A stretch of 64,000 bases of DNA from Rheinheimera mangrovi (GCF_003990335.1 NZ_CP034683.1:3269501-3333500), one strand, 5' to 3'. Shown: positions 27,894 to 38,629, numbered from the stretch's first letter. Program-made: numbers and translations. The notes: generated by a model not told the origin, from the sequence alone.

Positions 27894-28169
27894 ATGAAAT
27901 CAACAACTGTTTCAGCGTCTACCCAGTTCCATATAGCCGCCACTATTACTGCTGCAGTTGCTTTTAATATGGCCTGCAGCTACAGCTCAGGCTGGTTTAT
28001 GCCGCTGGTCTGTTACCTGCCGGCGATGGGAAGCCTGTTTACTTTGATCCGTCGTTTTGGCCCATTAGGCAAGGCGCAAAAAACCGGCTTATGGCTGGTA
28101 CAGCTGACAGCAACACCAGCCTTTGTCGCCGCTTTATGGTTCAGCGGTAAACTGAACTCCATGTTTTAA
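27894..28169 (+). CDS. small hypothetical membrane protein
   Basis: This 91-residue protein has three predicted helices (about residues 12-32, 35-52 and 66-85) and few charged residues, concentrated in the loop RRFGPLGKAQK. I do not recognise the family. TTAAGGACTCAACC precedes the ATG. It is convergent with yjjG, 15 bp away, and has no partner gene. Confidence 0.6.
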   Translation: MKSTTVSASTQFHIAATITAAVAFNMACSYSSGWFMPLVCYLPAMGSLFTLIRRFGPLGKAQKTGLWLVQLTATPAFVAALWFSGKLNSMF

Positions 28170-28184
28170 CTTTCTGTCCTTGGA

Positions 28185-28868
28185 TCAGAGAAAAGCGCTT
28201 AATGCTGCTTCAAGCTCTGCAAGAGACTGCACTTCCAAATCTGCAGTGATACCTGTTGGCAAAGTCGCACCAAAACGATTCAGCCAGCAGGTATAAAAAC
28301 CAGCCTCTTTACCACCGCCTATATCCGCTATTGGGTTATCCCCCACCATTAACACTGTGGCTGGATCAGGCTGCCCCATCAGCTGTTTGGCGTGTGTAAA
28401 GATCTGAGGATGAGGTTTAGCAGCTCCAACCTGTTCGGAGATCACCAGAATATCAAAGTGATTATGCAGGCCTGTACGCTCTAAACGTATTTGCTGTAAG
28501 TCGGTAAAGCCATTGGTGATAATGCCTAATTTGGCTTTCCCCTGCAGTGCATTAAGTAAACTGACAGCACCAGGCAAAGGGGTGCAAACTTCGGCCATGG
28601 CCTGTAAAAAACCTGCATTCAGTGCTGCAGGCGCGACATTTAACTGCTGCCCCCAATAGCTAAAACGTTGTTCCTGCAAGCGTTTTGCACTGATCTCACC
28701 ACTTTGATACTGCAACCAGAGTGGCTGATTTAACGCCTGATAGTCATCATAATGTTGGGCGGTAAAATCCACGCCATACCCCTTAAACAGCAGCTGCAAA
28801 CCTGCGTAAGCGTCAAAATGAAACAAGGTTTCGTCGGCGTCGAATAAAATCCAGTTAAAAGCTTTCAC
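28185..28868 (-). CDS. yjjG: pyrimidine 5'-nucleotidase YjjG (HAD superfamily)
   Basis: This 227-residue HAD phosphatase has motif I DADETLFHFD at about residues 9-18, motif II ITNGF near 115, and motifs III/IV around AAKPHPQIF and MVGDNPIADIGGG. It aligns along its length with E. coli YjjG, including AMAEVCTPLPGAVSLLNAL. YjjG dephosphorylates nucleoside monophosphates, including non-canonical pyrimidines, and so helps to clean the nucleotide pool. The ATG at 28868 gives the normal length. Confidence 0.93.
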   Translation of the reverse strand: MKAFNWILFDADETLFHFDAYAGLQLLFKGYGVDFTAQHYDDYQALNQPLWLQYQSGEISAKRLQEQRFSYWGQQLNVAPAALNAGFLQAMAEVCTPLPGAVSLLNALQGKAKLGIITNGFTDLQQIRLERTGLHNHFDILVISEQVGAAKPHPQIFTHAKQLMGQPDPATVLMVGDNPIADIGGGKEAGFYTCWLNRFGATLPTGITADLEVQSLAELEAALSAFL

Positions 28869-28941
28869 GTAAATACTCTTATTGTGTAGTAGAGGAAACC
28901 TAAGATTTGCGGGTCAGAGCGGATAGCTCTGACCCAGAAGG

Positions 28942-31332
28942 TTAATCGTCAGAAGAGCCGTTGACTATATCGGCGATGTCTTCCAGACGGCGCAGCGCCA
29001 GGTAGTTGATGGTGCGTTTTGGATACTGGCCTTTGCTATTGCGCTCACCTGCTGGCATATCCATCAGAAGTTCCAACGCTTCATCCACCCCTTTGACCAC
29101 ATAAATATGGAACTGGCCCTGCTCTACCGCTTTAATCACTTCATCATTTAGCACCAGATTCAACTGGTTGCTGGCTGGAATAATACAGCCTTGTTTCCCT
29201 GTTAAACCACGGGACTGACATAAGCGGAAAAAACCTTCAATTTTTTCGTTGACACCGCCTATAGCTTGTACCTGACCATGTTGGTTAATTGAACCTGTCA
29301 CAGCCAGACTTTGGGTAATAGGAATATCAGCGATAGCGGAAATCAGCGCACAAACCTCAGCCAGGGACGCACTGTCGCCATCTATTAAGCCATAGGATTG
29401 CTCCATGGCAATATTGGCCGACAAGGTCAGTGGAAAATGCTGGGCGTATTTCGCACCTAAGTAACCTGTCAGCAGCATTACGCCTTTGGAGTGAATGGAT
29501 TTACCCAGCTCAACTTCACGTTCAATATCCACCACACCGGTAGAACCGGCAAAGACAGTGGTACTGATCCGGGCTGGAGTACCAAAAGCTGTATCGCCAA
29601 TTTCCAGTACGGTTAAACCGTTAATTTTGCCAACAGCCCAGTCGTCCGTGTCTATTAAAATCTGACCTTCCTGAATGTCTTCCAAAAAGGACTCGCTGAT
29701 GCGACCTGTGCGGTACTGTTTGCCTTGCAACGCCATTTGCACATGTTCAGCACGCAGTTCTGTGGAATCGTGCTGAGCAGCGTAAAAACAGGCTTCGCGC
29801 ACCAGCTCCAGCACTTCAGCAAAACGGGCTGACAGTTTGCGCTGATGTTCGGCCTGACGGAAACTAAAATTCAGTAACTGCTTTAAACCGCAGGCGGACA
29901 AGGTTTCCATCTCCATTTGCTGGATTTGATCCTGAATTTGCAGCGACATATAGCGCACTGTCTGCTCGTTAAAAGGCAGATAATGCTCAAAGTCAGCTAA
30001 GACGCGGAACAGCTCGTTGAATTCGTCGTCCACGTCCTGCACCAGATAATACAAATCGCGCGATCCCAGCAGTACGACTTTAACGCTCAGTGGGATAGCC
30101 TTTGGGGTAATGATGGTGGAGTTAGTCACCGCATGATCACTTAAGGTGTCGATAACAATTTCGCCACTTTTCAGTGCCAGCTTTAATGCATCCCAGACAC
30201 CGGGCTGTGACAATAAACGATCCGCATCCAATACCAGATAACCACCATTGGCTTTGTGCAAAGCACCAGGGCGGATCATACGGTAATTGGTGTACAAAGA
30301 GCCCTGCATCGAGCTGTATTCCACCCGGCCAAATAAATTGCCATAGCTTGGGTTCGGTTCAAAAATGATAGGAGCGCCGTCCATTAATTCGTGATGCATC
30401 AGCACATTAGGCACAAAGTCGCCGACAAAAATGCTGCGAATATCCAGCTCTTCCAGTTTATCGCTTTCGGCTTCTTCCGGCAGCAGCTCCAGCATAGCTT
30501 TGACCAAGGCCGGTTTCATATCCCGCAGATAACGCAACACGCCCAGTTCACCGGCATAGTCGTGTTCCAGTTGTTTCAGCAATGGCTTAATGGCTTGTTC
30601 TATGGTTTCACGGCGCAAGGCACGCAGGTTTTCCGACAGTTCACGTTTCCACTGCGGTAATTCCAGCAACTGCTCGTTTAATATGGTTTCAAGCTCAGAG
30701 ACTAAGTCATAGAAAAACTGCCTTTTTTCTTCCGACAAATTGGCAAACTCGTTGTCATCCAGTGCTTTGCCATCGACCACAGGAGAAAAGCTGACCGCAC
30801 CGTTTTCTTCGTACAGCACTACTTGTTGCTCTAAGGCTTTGCGTTCCACCAAAGCAATAGCTGCTTCGTATTTGTCGTCAAAGGCCTGATGTATGGCTTT
30901 TTTCTTGCGCTGATAGCCCGGGTTATCAAAAGCGGCCGGAAAGGTATCGAGCAGCTCGTCTATTAAGGCTTCGACCTTTTTCACCAGCACTTTGCCTTCA
31001 CCCGGCACTAAACGTAAAGTGCCCGGAATACGTTCATCATCAAAGTTATTGATATAACACCAGTCGTCTGGCGTGGCTTTTTCGCTGGCCGCTTGCTGCA
31101 AAATATCCTGCACTAAGGTGTAACGGCCTAAAGCGGGCTCGCCCATCACATAGAGGTTATAACCCGGCATATCCATGCCGATGGCAAAATTTAATGCTGC
31201 CTTTGCTCTGTCCTGGCCAATAAAAGTGCTGGATAAACCAGTGACATCCAGCGCTTGCTGGATCAGGTTTTTATCAAGTTGTGGGCCTAAATGTTCGGCG
31301 GTTAAAGCATATTTATGGCTGTTGTGCGTCAT
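28942..31332 (-). CDS. Lon-family ATP-dependent protease homolog, YcbZ-like
   Basis: This 796-residue protein has an N-terminal AAA region with MGEPALGRYTLVQDIL in the place of Walker A and VLDADRLLSQPGVWDALK near Walker B, a long helical insertion (about 150-290), and a C-terminal Lon proteolytic domain. The catalytic Ser is in GDSASLAEVCAL and the Lys in NEKIEGFF, the Lon dyad. This is the YcbZ/LonB-like branch, which lacks the N-terminal substrate domain of classical Lon. The nucleotide site is not a canonical GxxxxGKT, as is usual in this branch. The cell target is unknown. Confidence 0.88.
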   Translation of the reverse strand: MTHNSHKYALTAEHLGPQLDKNLIQQALDVTGLSSTFIGQDRAKAALNFAIGMDMPGYNLYVMGEPALGRYTLVQDILQQAASEKATPDDWCYINNFDDERIPGTLRLVPGEGKVLVKKVEALIDELLDTFPAAFDNPGYQRKKKAIHQAFDDKYEAAIALVERKALEQQVVLYEENGAVSFSPVVDGKALDDNEFANLSEEKRQFFYDLVSELETILNEQLLELPQWKRELSENLRALRRETIEQAIKPLLKQLEHDYAGELGVLRYLRDMKPALVKAMLELLPEEAESDKLEELDIRSIFVGDFVPNVLMHHELMDGAPIIFEPNPSYGNLFGRVEYSSMQGSLYTNYRMIRPGALHKANGGYLVLDADRLLSQPGVWDALKLALKSGEIVIDTLSDHAVTNSTIITPKAIPLSVKVVLLGSRDLYYLVQDVDDEFNELFRVLADFEHYLPFNEQTVRYMSLQIQDQIQQMEMETLSACGLKQLLNFSFRQAEHQRKLSARFAEVLELVREACFYAAQHDSTELRAEHVQMALQGKQYRTGRISESFLEDIQEGQILIDTDDWAVGKINGLTVLEIGDTAFGTPARISTTVFAGSTGVVDIEREVELGKSIHSKGVMLLTGYLGAKYAQHFPLTLSANIAMEQSYGLIDGDSASLAEVCALISAIADIPITQSLAVTGSINQHGQVQAIGGVNEKIEGFFRLCQSRGLTGKQGCIIPASNQLNLVLNDEVIKAVEQGQFHIYVVKGVDEALELLMDMPAGERNSKGQYPKRTINYLALRRLEDIADIVNGSSDD

Positions 31333-31407
31333 GCAACCTGCTCAGTGTTAAAAGATGAAAACTACAATTTCCGTCATCTTAACAAATCATTGAATAAAAT
31401 GAAGGAT

Positions 31408-31531
31408 GTAAACCTAAGTAACTTGGAGTTGCAGGGAAGCGACAAACCTGTGAGCCCCCAGGAGCATAGTTAACCTATGTGACTAGGGCGAGTGGCGCAG
31501 TCAACAAAGCTGCAGCTTCAAGGACGACGGT
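31408..31531 (-). repeat. ERIC-like repeat between ybeL and the Lon homolog
   Basis: A copy (TAAACCTAAGTAACTTGG ... AAGGACGACGG) with core CCCCAGGAGCATAGTTAACC and CTATGTGACTAGGGCG, somewhat diverged. It starts at the 3' end of ybeL (stop at 31533-31535), so it lies in the ybeL mRNA tail or the leader of the protease gene. Confidence 0.85.
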
Positions 31532-31532
31532 T

Positions 31533-31988
31533 TTAAAAAGGCAGACCCTGACGGCTGTAATGAGTCCCTCCGCAATATACACAAGCACCCAATTCAGCCG
31601 GATGGTAAAAGGCCTGTTGTTGCTGACACTGTTGGCATTGATACAGTCCCATACCTACTTCTTCACCTTGCAGATACGTACCCTGATGATCCAAATCCTG
31701 CATCAGTTCCTGCCATTCGATCTGGGTTTTATCGGTAATGAGCGAAAGCTCGTACCACAGGGTTTCAGGCCAGAGAGATGGCGCTTGTTCTGCTTCTGTG
31801 GCCTGACGTTTAAAGGTTTCGATAAAAAGCTGAGTTTCATAAGCCGTCAGCTCTTTCCCTGCTTTGATATAAGCTTTAACTGTGTCGGCAAAACCCACCA
31901 GATTATCCAGTTGCTGCTGCCGCCCTTCTTTAAACATAGTGGCTAACTCATTGAGCCAATTCTGATATTTTTCTTTAAATTCGGACAT
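31533..31988 (-). CDS. ybeL: zinc-ribbon protein YbeL (DUF1451)
   Basis: This 151-residue protein has a helical N-terminal part (about 1-95) and a C-terminal zinc ribbon with CQQC near residue 117 and CVYCGG near 137. The stretch ITDKTQIEWQELMQDLDHQGTY matches E. coli YbeL. Function is unknown. Its position upstream of leuS on the opposite strand is the enterobacterial arrangement. GGAGGGATT precedes the ATG at 31988. Confidence 0.9.
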   Translation of the reverse strand: MSEFKEKYQNWLNELATMFKEGRQQQLDNLVGFADTVKAYIKAGKELTAYETQLFIETFKRQATEAEQAPSLWPETLWYELSLITDKTQIEWQELMQDLDHQGTYLQGEEVGMGLYQCQQCQQQQAFYHPAELGACVYCGGTHYSRQGLPF

Positions 31989-32138
31989 AATCCCTCCTTA
32001 CTGCTTAGTCTTAGTATAGACGGACAAAATCAGCAGGCTGGATTTTAAACCTGTAGCCGGGTTGTTTAATCGCAGACTCTATTGCAGCTTTGGCTACTAA
32101 AGCTCAGTCTGATGGCAGAATTTTATCAGGATATACCC

Positions 32139-33305
32139 ATGAAACTTTTTTGTGCTTTTATCGCAGTGGCCGCCTTCAGCAGTGCCCATGCAGCCGACTA
32201 CTTTCCTCCTGCAGGTCAGTGGCAACAAATACCAGCGGCCGAATTAAAAGTGGACGCCACCTTGCTGCAACAGGCTGTGGACTACGCTATTCAGGCTGAA
32301 AACCAAGCGGATCCGGATCAGGCCATTAATCAGGCCACTACTTTTGGCGCCAAAGAGCCGTACGATCAGATCATTGGCCCTATGAAAACCCGCTCTCCTG
32401 CCAACGGCCTTATTATTTACAAAGGCGCAGTAATAGCGCAGTGGGGTGATACCCTGGCCGTGGATATGACCCATAGCATCACTAAAACCTTTTTAACCAC
32501 AGTGACAGGCCTTGCCTGGCAACAGGGCTTAATTCGTAACCTGCAGGACAAAGTAGATGGCTATATGCCACATGGTGTGGATTTATATCAGGGCGCACAC
32601 AACAGCCAAATCCGCTGGGATCATCTGCTACGTCAAACCAGCGACTGGCAAGGCACCTTATGGGGCAAACCGGACTGGGCTGACCGACCTGAAGGCAAAA
32701 CGCCGGCCGACTGGCCAAAGCGGCCTTTACGCACGCCGGGTAGCCATTACAAATACAATGATGTGCGGGTGAATCTGCTGGCGCTATCGACTTTGTATGT
32801 CTGGCGTAAACCTCTGCCTCAAGTGCTGAACGAACAAATCATGACCCCTATTGGCGCGTCATCGACCTGGCGCTGGTATGGCTATGACAATAGCTGGATT
32901 GAGCTGGATGGTCAGAAGATACAGTCTGTATCAGGAGGCGGTCATTGGGGCGGCGGCATGTTCATCAACGCCTGGGATTTAGCCCGTTTTGGTTATTTAT
33001 TTTTGCACGATGGCAAGTGGCAGGACCAACAGCTAATTAATAAAGAATGGATCCGGCTTGCCAGCACTGGCGGTTCTGCCAACCCTGAATACGGTTTTGC
33101 CAACTGGTTTTTAAACCCGGGCCGTAAAGCTCTGCCCAATGCGCCAGCAACCGCTGTTACTTTTCAGGGCGCGGGCCGCAATATTATTTACATCGACAAA
33201 GACAACGATCTGCTGATGGTGGCGCGCTGGATTGGCAATGGCGATGAACTGAATCAACTGGTTGGCAAAGTACTGAAGTCATTGCCAAACCGTCCCCACA
33301 AATAG
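32139..33305 (+). CDS. secreted serine hydrolase of the beta-lactamase class C/penicillin-binding fold
   Basis: This 388-residue protein has a signal peptide (about residues 1-18, ending SAHAADYF). The nucleophile motif SxxK is SITK in DMTHSITKTFL, and the YxN-type tyrosine lies in HYKYNDVRVN. The third motif is probably GHWGGGMF, since a clear KTG is absent. It resembles 6-aminohexanoate-dimer hydrolase/esterase-type relatives rather than true AmpC. I chose the ATG at 32139 because it starts the signal peptide; upstream starts add an odd leader. It inserts between ybeL and leuS, which are neighbours in enteric bacteria. Confidence 0.8.
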   Translation: MKLFCAFIAVAAFSSAHAADYFPPAGQWQQIPAAELKVDATLLQQAVDYAIQAENQADPDQAINQATTFGAKEPYDQIIGPMKTRSPANGLIIYKGAVIAQWGDTLAVDMTHSITKTFLTTVTGLAWQQGLIRNLQDKVDGYMPHGVDLYQGAHNSQIRWDHLLRQTSDWQGTLWGKPDWADRPEGKTPADWPKRPLRTPGSHYKYNDVRVNLLALSTLYVWRKPLPQVLNEQIMTPIGASSTWRWYGYDNSWIELDGQKIQSVSGGGHWGGGMFINAWDLARFGYLFLHDGKWQDQQLINKEWIRLASTGGSANPEYGFANWFLNPGRKALPNAPATAVTFQGAGRNIIYIDKDNDLLMVARWIGNGDELNQLVGKVLKSLPNRPHK

Positions 33306-33481
33306 AACAAGAGTGTTTTTTCATGGTTAAGCTTTTTGCACGGCGCTATTTTTTGTGCCGTGCAATAGTGATATTCCCAAGAGTGCCTGTTGTTGCGCCC
33401 CCCTCGCTTGCGGTATGCTAGCGGCAATTTTTCCCGCCGGTTTTATCGGTCTGGTTTTGACGTCATGTTGGAAGGTTTTTA

Positions 33482-36070
33482 ATGCACGAACAATATAATC
33501 CGCAGTTGATTGAACAGCAGCTGCAAAAGGAATGGGAACAAACAAACGCCTTTAAAGTAGTAGAAGATGCTTCGAAAGAAAAATACTACTGCCTCTCTAT
33601 GTTCCCGTACCCAAGTGGCCGTTTACATATGGGCCATGTGCGTAACTACACTATCGGTGATGTGATCAGCCGCTTCCAGCGTATGCAAGGCAAAAACGTC
33701 ATGCAGCCTATGGGGTGGGATGCTTTTGGTTTACCAGCAGAAAACGCTGCTATTGCCAATAAAACAGCACCAGCCAAATGGACCTACGCCAATATCGACT
33801 ACATGAAAGGCCAGCTGAAACGCTTAGGTTTTGGTTACGACTGGGACCGTGAAGTCGCGACCTGTAAACCTGAATACTACAAGTGGGAACAATGGTTCTT
33901 TACCAAGTTATTCGAAAAAGGCCTGGTCTACAAAAAAATGGCCACAGTAAACTGGGACCCAGTGGATCAGTGCGTATTGGCCAACGAGCAAGTGATTGAT
34001 GGCCGCGGCTGGCGTTCAGGTGCTTTGGTAGAACAGCGTGATCTGGCGCAATGGTTTATTAAAATCACAGATTACGCCGAAGAATTATTACAAGACTTAG
34101 ACCAGTTAGACGACTGGCCTGAGCAAGTCAAAACCATGCAGAAAAACTGGATCGGCCGCTCAGAAGGCGTAGAGATCGAGTTTAAAGTGGCAGGTTCAGA
34201 TCAATCCATGACTGTCTACACCACACGTCCGGACACTTTATATGGCGTGACTTACGTAGCAGTGGCCGCTCAGCATCCATTAGCCCAACAAGCAGCAGTT
34301 AATAATCCAGAATTACAGGCTTTTATTGACGAGTGCAAAGGCGGCAAAATGGCCGAAGCCGACATGGCAACCATGGAGAAAAAAGGCGCGCCAACAGGCT
34401 TGTTTGCTATTCACCCATTAACAGGTGAACAGGTACCGGTGTGGGTTGCTAACTTTGTGTTGATGCATTACGGCTCAGGTGCTGTGATGGCCGTGCCTGG
34501 TCACGATCAACGCGATTATGAATTTGCCACTAAATACGGTCTGGCGATTAAACAAGTAGTTCAGCCTGAAGCTGGCAGCACTGCAGTGTGCGATTTAACC
34601 ACTGCTGCCTTTACTGAAAAAGGCATGCTGGTGAACTCTGACGAATTTAATGGTTTAGACTTCGCAGCTGCTTTTAAAGCCATAGCTGACAAGTTAACGG
34701 CCATGGGTATTGGTCAGGTCAAAGTGAATTACCGTTTACGTGACTGGGGTGTATCCCGTCAACGTTACTGGGGTTCGCCTATCCCTATGCTGACGCTGGA
34801 AGATGGTACTCAAGTGCCTGTTCCTGAAGATATGCTGCCGGTGCGTTTACCTGAAGATGTGGTGATGAACGGTGTAACCTCGCCAATCAAAGCCGATCTG
34901 GAGTGGGCAAAAACCACCTACAACGGCCAGGCCGCTTTGCATGAAACTGACACCTTCGATACCTTTATGGAATCGAGCTGGTACTATGCCCGTTACTGCA
35001 GCCCTGATCATGACAAAGCTATGCTGGACCCAGCCAAAGCCAACTACTGGCTGCCGGTTGATCAGTACATTGGTGGTATTGAACACGCCATTTTGCACTT
35101 ACTGTACTCACGTTTCTTCCACAAACTGTTACGTGACGTAGGTTTAGTGCAGTGCGACGAACCGTTCAAACGTTTATTGTGCCAAGGCATGGTGTTAGCA
35201 GACACTTTCTACCGTGAAACAGAAAACGGTGGCAAAGAGTGGTTCTCTCCTGCCGATGTTGCGACGGAACGTGACGAAAAAGGCCGTATTACCGCATCAA
35301 TTTTAAAAACGGACGGCAAGCCGGTGTTATCCGCTGGCATGAGCAAAATGTCCAAGTCGAAAAACAACGGTATTGACCCGCAATTGGTTATAGACCAATA
35401 CGGCGCCGACACAGTGCGTTTATTTATGATGTTTACTGCGCCACCAGAGCAAACTCTGGAGTGGCAGGATTCAGCCGTAGAAGGTGCAAACCGTTTCTTA
35501 CGCCGCATCTGGACTTTGGCAGCCGATCATAAAGAGCTGTTCAGCACAGCGCTAACCTCTTTGGAATTAAACTCAGACCAAAAAGCACTGCGCCGTGATA
35601 TTCACAAAACCATAGCCAAAGTGTCTGACGATATAGGCCGTCGTAACGTGTTTAACACTGCTGTTGCCGCTATTATGGAACTGGCCAACAAAGTACAAAA
35701 AGCGCCTGTGGATACAGATGCTGACAAGCAAGTGAAACGTGAAGGTATTCAGACCTTAGTACAGTTACTGAACCCAATCACACCACACTTGTCGCAGTAC
35801 CTGTGGAAAGAGTTAGGTTTTGCAACTGCGCTGGAACAAAGCCCATGGCCAGTGGCTGATGCAGCTGCTATGGTGGAAGACGAAAAGCTGGTGGTGGTAC
35901 AAATTAACGGTAAAGTCCGCGCCAAAGTAACAGTCTCAGTGGATGCGACTGAAGCTCAGGTGCTGGAACTTGCTCATGCTGAAGAAAACGTGCAGCGTTT
36001 CCTGGAGGGTGTCACTATCCGTAAAGTGATTTATGTTCCGGGTAAATTGCTGAGTCTGGCCGTAGGATAA
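33482..36070 (+). CDS. leuS: leucyl-tRNA synthetase
   Basis: This 862-residue class I synthetase charges tRNA-Leu. Visible features: HIGH-type motif as HMGH within [12 protein letters not shown] (about residues 47-52), the CP1 editing domain with TTRPDTLYG (about 247-255) and the conserved editing Asp in [10 protein letters not shown], the KMSKS loop in [11 protein letters not shown] (about 620-625), and the anticodon-binding and C-terminal domains. GGAAGGTTTTT precedes the ATG. It starts the block leuS-lptE-holA-nadD, with 1 bp to lptE. A hairpin TTGCACGG/CCGTGCAA lies about 130 bp upstream, with no clear role. Confidence 0.98.
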   Translation: MHEQYNPQLIEQQLQKEWEQTNAFKVVEDASKEKYYCLSMFPYPSGRLHMGHVRNYTIGDVISRFQRMQGKNVMQPMGWDAFGLPAENAAIANKTAPAKWTYANIDYMKGQLKRLGFGYDWDREVATCKPEYYKWEQWFFTKLFEKGLVYKKMATVNWDPVDQCVLANEQVIDGRGWRSGALVEQRDLAQWFIKITDYAEELLQDLDQLDDWPEQVKTMQKNWIGRSEGVEIEFKVAGSDQSMTVYTTRPDTLYGVTYVAVAAQHPLAQQAAVNNPELQAFIDECKGGKMAEADMATMEKKGAPTGLFAIHPLTGEQVPVWVANFVLMHYGSGAVMAVPGHDQRDYEFATKYGLAIKQVVQPEAGSTAVCDLTTAAFTEKGMLVNSDEFNGLDFAAAFKAIADKLTAMGIGQVKVNYRLRDWGVSRQRYWGSPIPMLTLEDGTQVPVPEDMLPVRLPEDVVMNGVTSPIKADLEWAKTTYNGQAALHETDTFDTFMESSWYYARYCSPDHDKAMLDPAKANYWLPVDQYIGGIEHAILHLLYSRFFHKLLRDVGLVQCDEPFKRLLCQGMVLADTFYRETENGGKEWFSPADVATERDEKGRITASILKTDGKPVLSAGMSKMSKSKNNGIDPQLVIDQYGADTVRLFMMFTAPPEQTLEWQDSAVEGANRFLRRIWTLAADHKELFSTALTSLELNSDQKALRRDIHKTIAKVSDDIGRRNVFNTAVAAIMELANKVQKAPVDTDADKQVKREGIQTLVQLLNPITPHLSQYLWKELGFATALEQSPWPVADAAAMVEDEKLVVVQINGKVRAKVTVSVDATEAQVLELAHAEENVQRFLEGVTIRKVIYVPGKLLSLAVG

Positions 36071-36071
36071 A

Positions 36072-36557
36072 ATGAAAAAGCACTCCGTATGGACAGGGCT
36101 GCTGCTTGCAGGCAGCCTGCTTCTGACCAGCTGTGGCTTCCACTTACGTGGTAGCCTGCCGCTGGAGCGTTATCCGGCCATTTTTGTGGATGCCAAAAAG
36201 CACTCTGAACTGGCCAGCTTGCTATCGGACCAACTGGAAAGCAATAAAGTGAAATTGCTGACCGAACTGGATCCGAAAGCACCAGCTCTGATGCTGCAGC
36301 AGGATAGTCTGGAACGCCGGACTTTATCTTTATTCCCTAATGGTCAGGTCGCCGAATACGAGCTGATTTATAGAGTGAAGTACCAGTTACTGCTGCCGGA
36401 TCAAGAGATTCAGGAGTTTCAATTCGAACTGACCCGTGACTATCAGGACGATCCAAACCTTGCGCTTGCCAAAGCCAAAGAGCTGGATTTGTTATTGCAG
36501 GAGCTGAGAAATCAGGCGGCAAGCCGCATTATCCGTCAGTTAAACCGGATCAAATGA
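36072..36557 (+). CDS. lptE: LPS-assembly lipoprotein LptE
   Basis: LptE plugs the LptD barrel in the outer membrane and helps to place lipopolysaccharide in the outer leaflet. The 161-residue protein has a lipoprotein signal ending LLLTSC (Cys21) and the family opening CGFHLRGSLPL. GQVAEYELIYRVKYQLL is another conserved block. It starts 1 bp after leuS and its end overlaps the holA start by 4 bp (ATGA), so translation is coupled. Confidence 0.94.
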   Translation: MKKHSVWTGLLLAGSLLLTSCGFHLRGSLPLERYPAIFVDAKKHSELASLLSDQLESNKVKLLTELDPKAPALMLQQDSLERRTLSLFPNGQVAEYELIYRVKYQLLLPDQEIQEFQFELTRDYQDDPNLALAKAKELDLLLQELRNQAASRIIRQLNRIK

Positions 36558-37609
36558 TGCTGAAGCTGTATAGCAATCAGCTTGCTGCACAGTTACAAAA
36601 AGGCCTGGCACCTGTGTATCTGGTGTTTGGTGAAGAACCGCTGCAAAAGCAAGAAAGCATAGATTTGATTCGGGCTGCTGCAAAAAAGCAAGGTTTTGAA
36701 GAAAGACAAAGTTACAGCTGGGACAATAGTTTCAGCTGGAACGACTTTCTGATGGAGCTGAATAACTTATCGTTATTTTCACCCCGTCGTGTATTCGAGC
36801 TGGAACTGCCGGCCAAATTACCGACAGGCGTCAGCGATTTATTAAAACAACTGCCCGCTTTACTGCACCAGGATTTAATTCTGGTGTTGCATGCTGCCAA
36901 AAATGCCAATGATTATGCAAAATCGGCCTGGTTTAAAACGCTGGCGGAACAAGCAGTGCAGGTGCAGTTTTACCCACTGGACGATCAGCAGTTTCAGCGC
37001 TGGTTACAACAACGTGCTTCGCAACTTAAACTGCATTTAACCCCGGATGCCATTACCTTAATGCAGCATCACTGCGCTGGTAATTTATTGGCTGCAGCGC
37101 AGGAGCTGGAAAAATTGGGCTTAAGTCTGGTCAGTGGCACCATAGATGCTGAACTATTGGAACAACATTTAGCTGACCAGTCGCACTTTTCGGTGTTTCA
37201 GTTAGTAGATGCCTTACTCTCTGGCCAGGGTAACGAAGCCTTGCACCGGCTTGACCGTTTGTTACAGCAGGACACTGAGCCTGTGATTATTGCCTGGCAG
37301 TTGCAAAAAGAAGTCACGACATTGATGCAAATGCATCTGGCCCAACAGCAAGGTAAACCGCTGGCAGATTTTTTCAAAAAAAATGCAATTTGGCCTAAAC
37401 GTCAGCCTATGTATCAGACAGCAGTATCACGTTTACCTGCCAAATGGCTGGGTTATGTGCAGCAGGAACTGGCCGCCTTTGACCGGGCTTTTAAGTCCGG
37501 CGCGTTAAATAGCCCTGAACTGGCGTTGGCGCATTTAACCAGTTTATTGGTCAGCCCTGTGTCTAAAGTATTTTCATTGCAGCAGCGTTATGCCGACTTC
37601 ACGCCCTGA
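36554..37609 (+). CDS. holA: DNA polymerase III delta subunit
   Basis: HolA opens and loads the beta clamp as part of the clamp loader. The 351-residue protein starts MMLKLYSNQLAAQLQ and has VYLVFGEEPLQKQE in place of the N-terminal P-loop-like segment, then NLSLFSPRRVFELELP in the domain that binds the clamp. A collar domain follows at the C terminus. The start overlaps lptE by 4 bp, and the gene overlaps nadD by 20 bp. The length is normal. Confidence 0.95.
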   Translation: MMLKLYSNQLAAQLQKGLAPVYLVFGEEPLQKQESIDLIRAAAKKQGFEERQSYSWDNSFSWNDFLMELNNLSLFSPRRVFELELPAKLPTGVSDLLKQLPALLHQDLILVLHAAKNANDYAKSAWFKTLAEQAVQVQFYPLDDQQFQRWLQQRASQLKLHLTPDAITLMQHHCAGNLLAAAQELEKLGLSLVSGTIDAELLEQHLADQSHFSVFQLVDALLSGQGNEALHRLDRLLQQDTEPVIIAWQLQKEVTTLMQMHLAQQQGKPLADFFKKNAIWPKRQPMYQTAVSRLPAKWLGYVQQELAAFDRAFKSGALNSPELALAHLTSLLVSPVSKVFSLQQRYADFTP

Positions 37610-38252
37610 TCGCGCTTTTGCCGTTTTTGGCGGCACTTTTGACCCTGTGCACAAAGCGCATTTAGCCTGTGCTCAATACGTATTAAAACACTGTGCTGTC
37701 AGTGAAGTGCAACTGATGCCTTGCCATCTGCCTGCTCATCGTGCTAGCCCTGGCGTCAGCGCTGAACACAGAGCGGCCATGGTGCAACTCGCCATTGAGC
37801 ATATTCCTGGTTTGTCGCTACAGAGTCTGGAGTTAAATAAGCACAGCCCTTCGTACACTGTCGATAGTTTGCGTTTATTGCGCGAACAGTATCCGCGTGG
37901 TGGCTTGTTATTTGTGATGGGGATGGATTCACTGGCCTATTTTAAGCAGTGGCATCAGTGGCAAAGTATTTTACAACTGGCTCATCTGGTGGTTTGTCAA
38001 AGACCAGGCACTTCGGCTGACGATGGCGATTGCCCTGCACTACTGCAACACTATGGCACTAAGGCACTGCAAGATCTGCATTTACTCGACGCTGGCAAAA
38101 TTATGTTGCTCGATAACCCACCGCTGGATCTTAGTGCAACCCGGATTCGCACCTTGCTGGAAAAAAACCAGCAAAGCAGCGAACTAAATCAACTGATACC
38201 AGCCGAAGTGCTGCAGTATATAAAAACACAAAGGCTGTACTGCGGCATATAA
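37590..38252 (+). CDS. nadD: nicotinate-nucleotide adenylyltransferase
   Basis: NadD makes nicotinate adenine dinucleotide from nicotinate mononucleotide and ATP in NAD synthesis. The 220-residue protein has the nucleotidyltransferase motifs GGTFDPVHKAH (residues 14-24) and LSATRIRTLL (about 190). The start ATG at 37590 lies within holA by 20 bp, which is common in this operon; an in-frame start further on would remove the first motif. It is followed 52 bp later by rsfS. Confidence 0.95.
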   Translation: MPTSRPDRAFAVFGGTFDPVHKAHLACAQYVLKHCAVSEVQLMPCHLPAHRASPGVSAEHRAAMVQLAIEHIPGLSLQSLELNKHSPSYTVDSLRLLREQYPRGGLLFVMGMDSLAYFKQWHQWQSILQLAHLVVCQRPGTSADDGDCPALLQHYGTKALQDLHLLDAGKIMLLDNPPLDLSATRIRTLLEKNQQSSELNQLIPAEVLQYIKTQRLYCGI

Positions 38253-38304
38253 GATCAGAATAAAAAGTGTTAACATGTCGCGTTTTTAGACCCCGGAGTT
38301 AAAA

Positions 38305-38625
38305 GTGCAAGCACAAGAGTTATTAGCCTTCGTCCTCGACAAGCTGGACGACATGAAAGCCAAGGATATCGTTAGCCTGGATGTCAGAGAAAAATCCAAT
38401 GTGACAGACTCCATGGTGATCTGCTCAGGTACCTCAAATCGTCATACCCGTTCTATTGCCGATCATCTGGCCAAAGAAGCGAAAAAAGCAGGTATCAGTG
38501 TATTAGGCATTGAAGGTGAAGCTTCAGGTGAGTGGGTACTGATCGATTTGGGCGAAGTCATTGCCCATGTAATGCAGGAAGAAAGCCGCAGTTTTTACCA
38601 GTTAGAGAAACTCTGGAGCGTTTAA
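38305..38625 (+). CDS. rsfS: ribosome silencing factor RsfS
   Basis: RsfS binds ribosomal protein uL14 and blocks subunit joining when nutrients fall. The 106-residue protein has the family blocks [27 protein letters not shown] and [16 protein letters not shown], given here in part. The start is a GTG at 38305 preceded by GGAGTTAAAA; this is the only start giving the family N terminus. It is followed by rlmH 4 bp downstream. Confidence 0.95.
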   Translation: MQAQELLAFVLDKLDDMKAKDIVSLDVREKSNVTDSMVICSGTSNRHTRSIADHLAKEAKKAGISVLGIEGEASGEWVLIDLGEVIAHVMQEESRSFYQLEKLWSV

Positions 38626-38629
38626 CGGC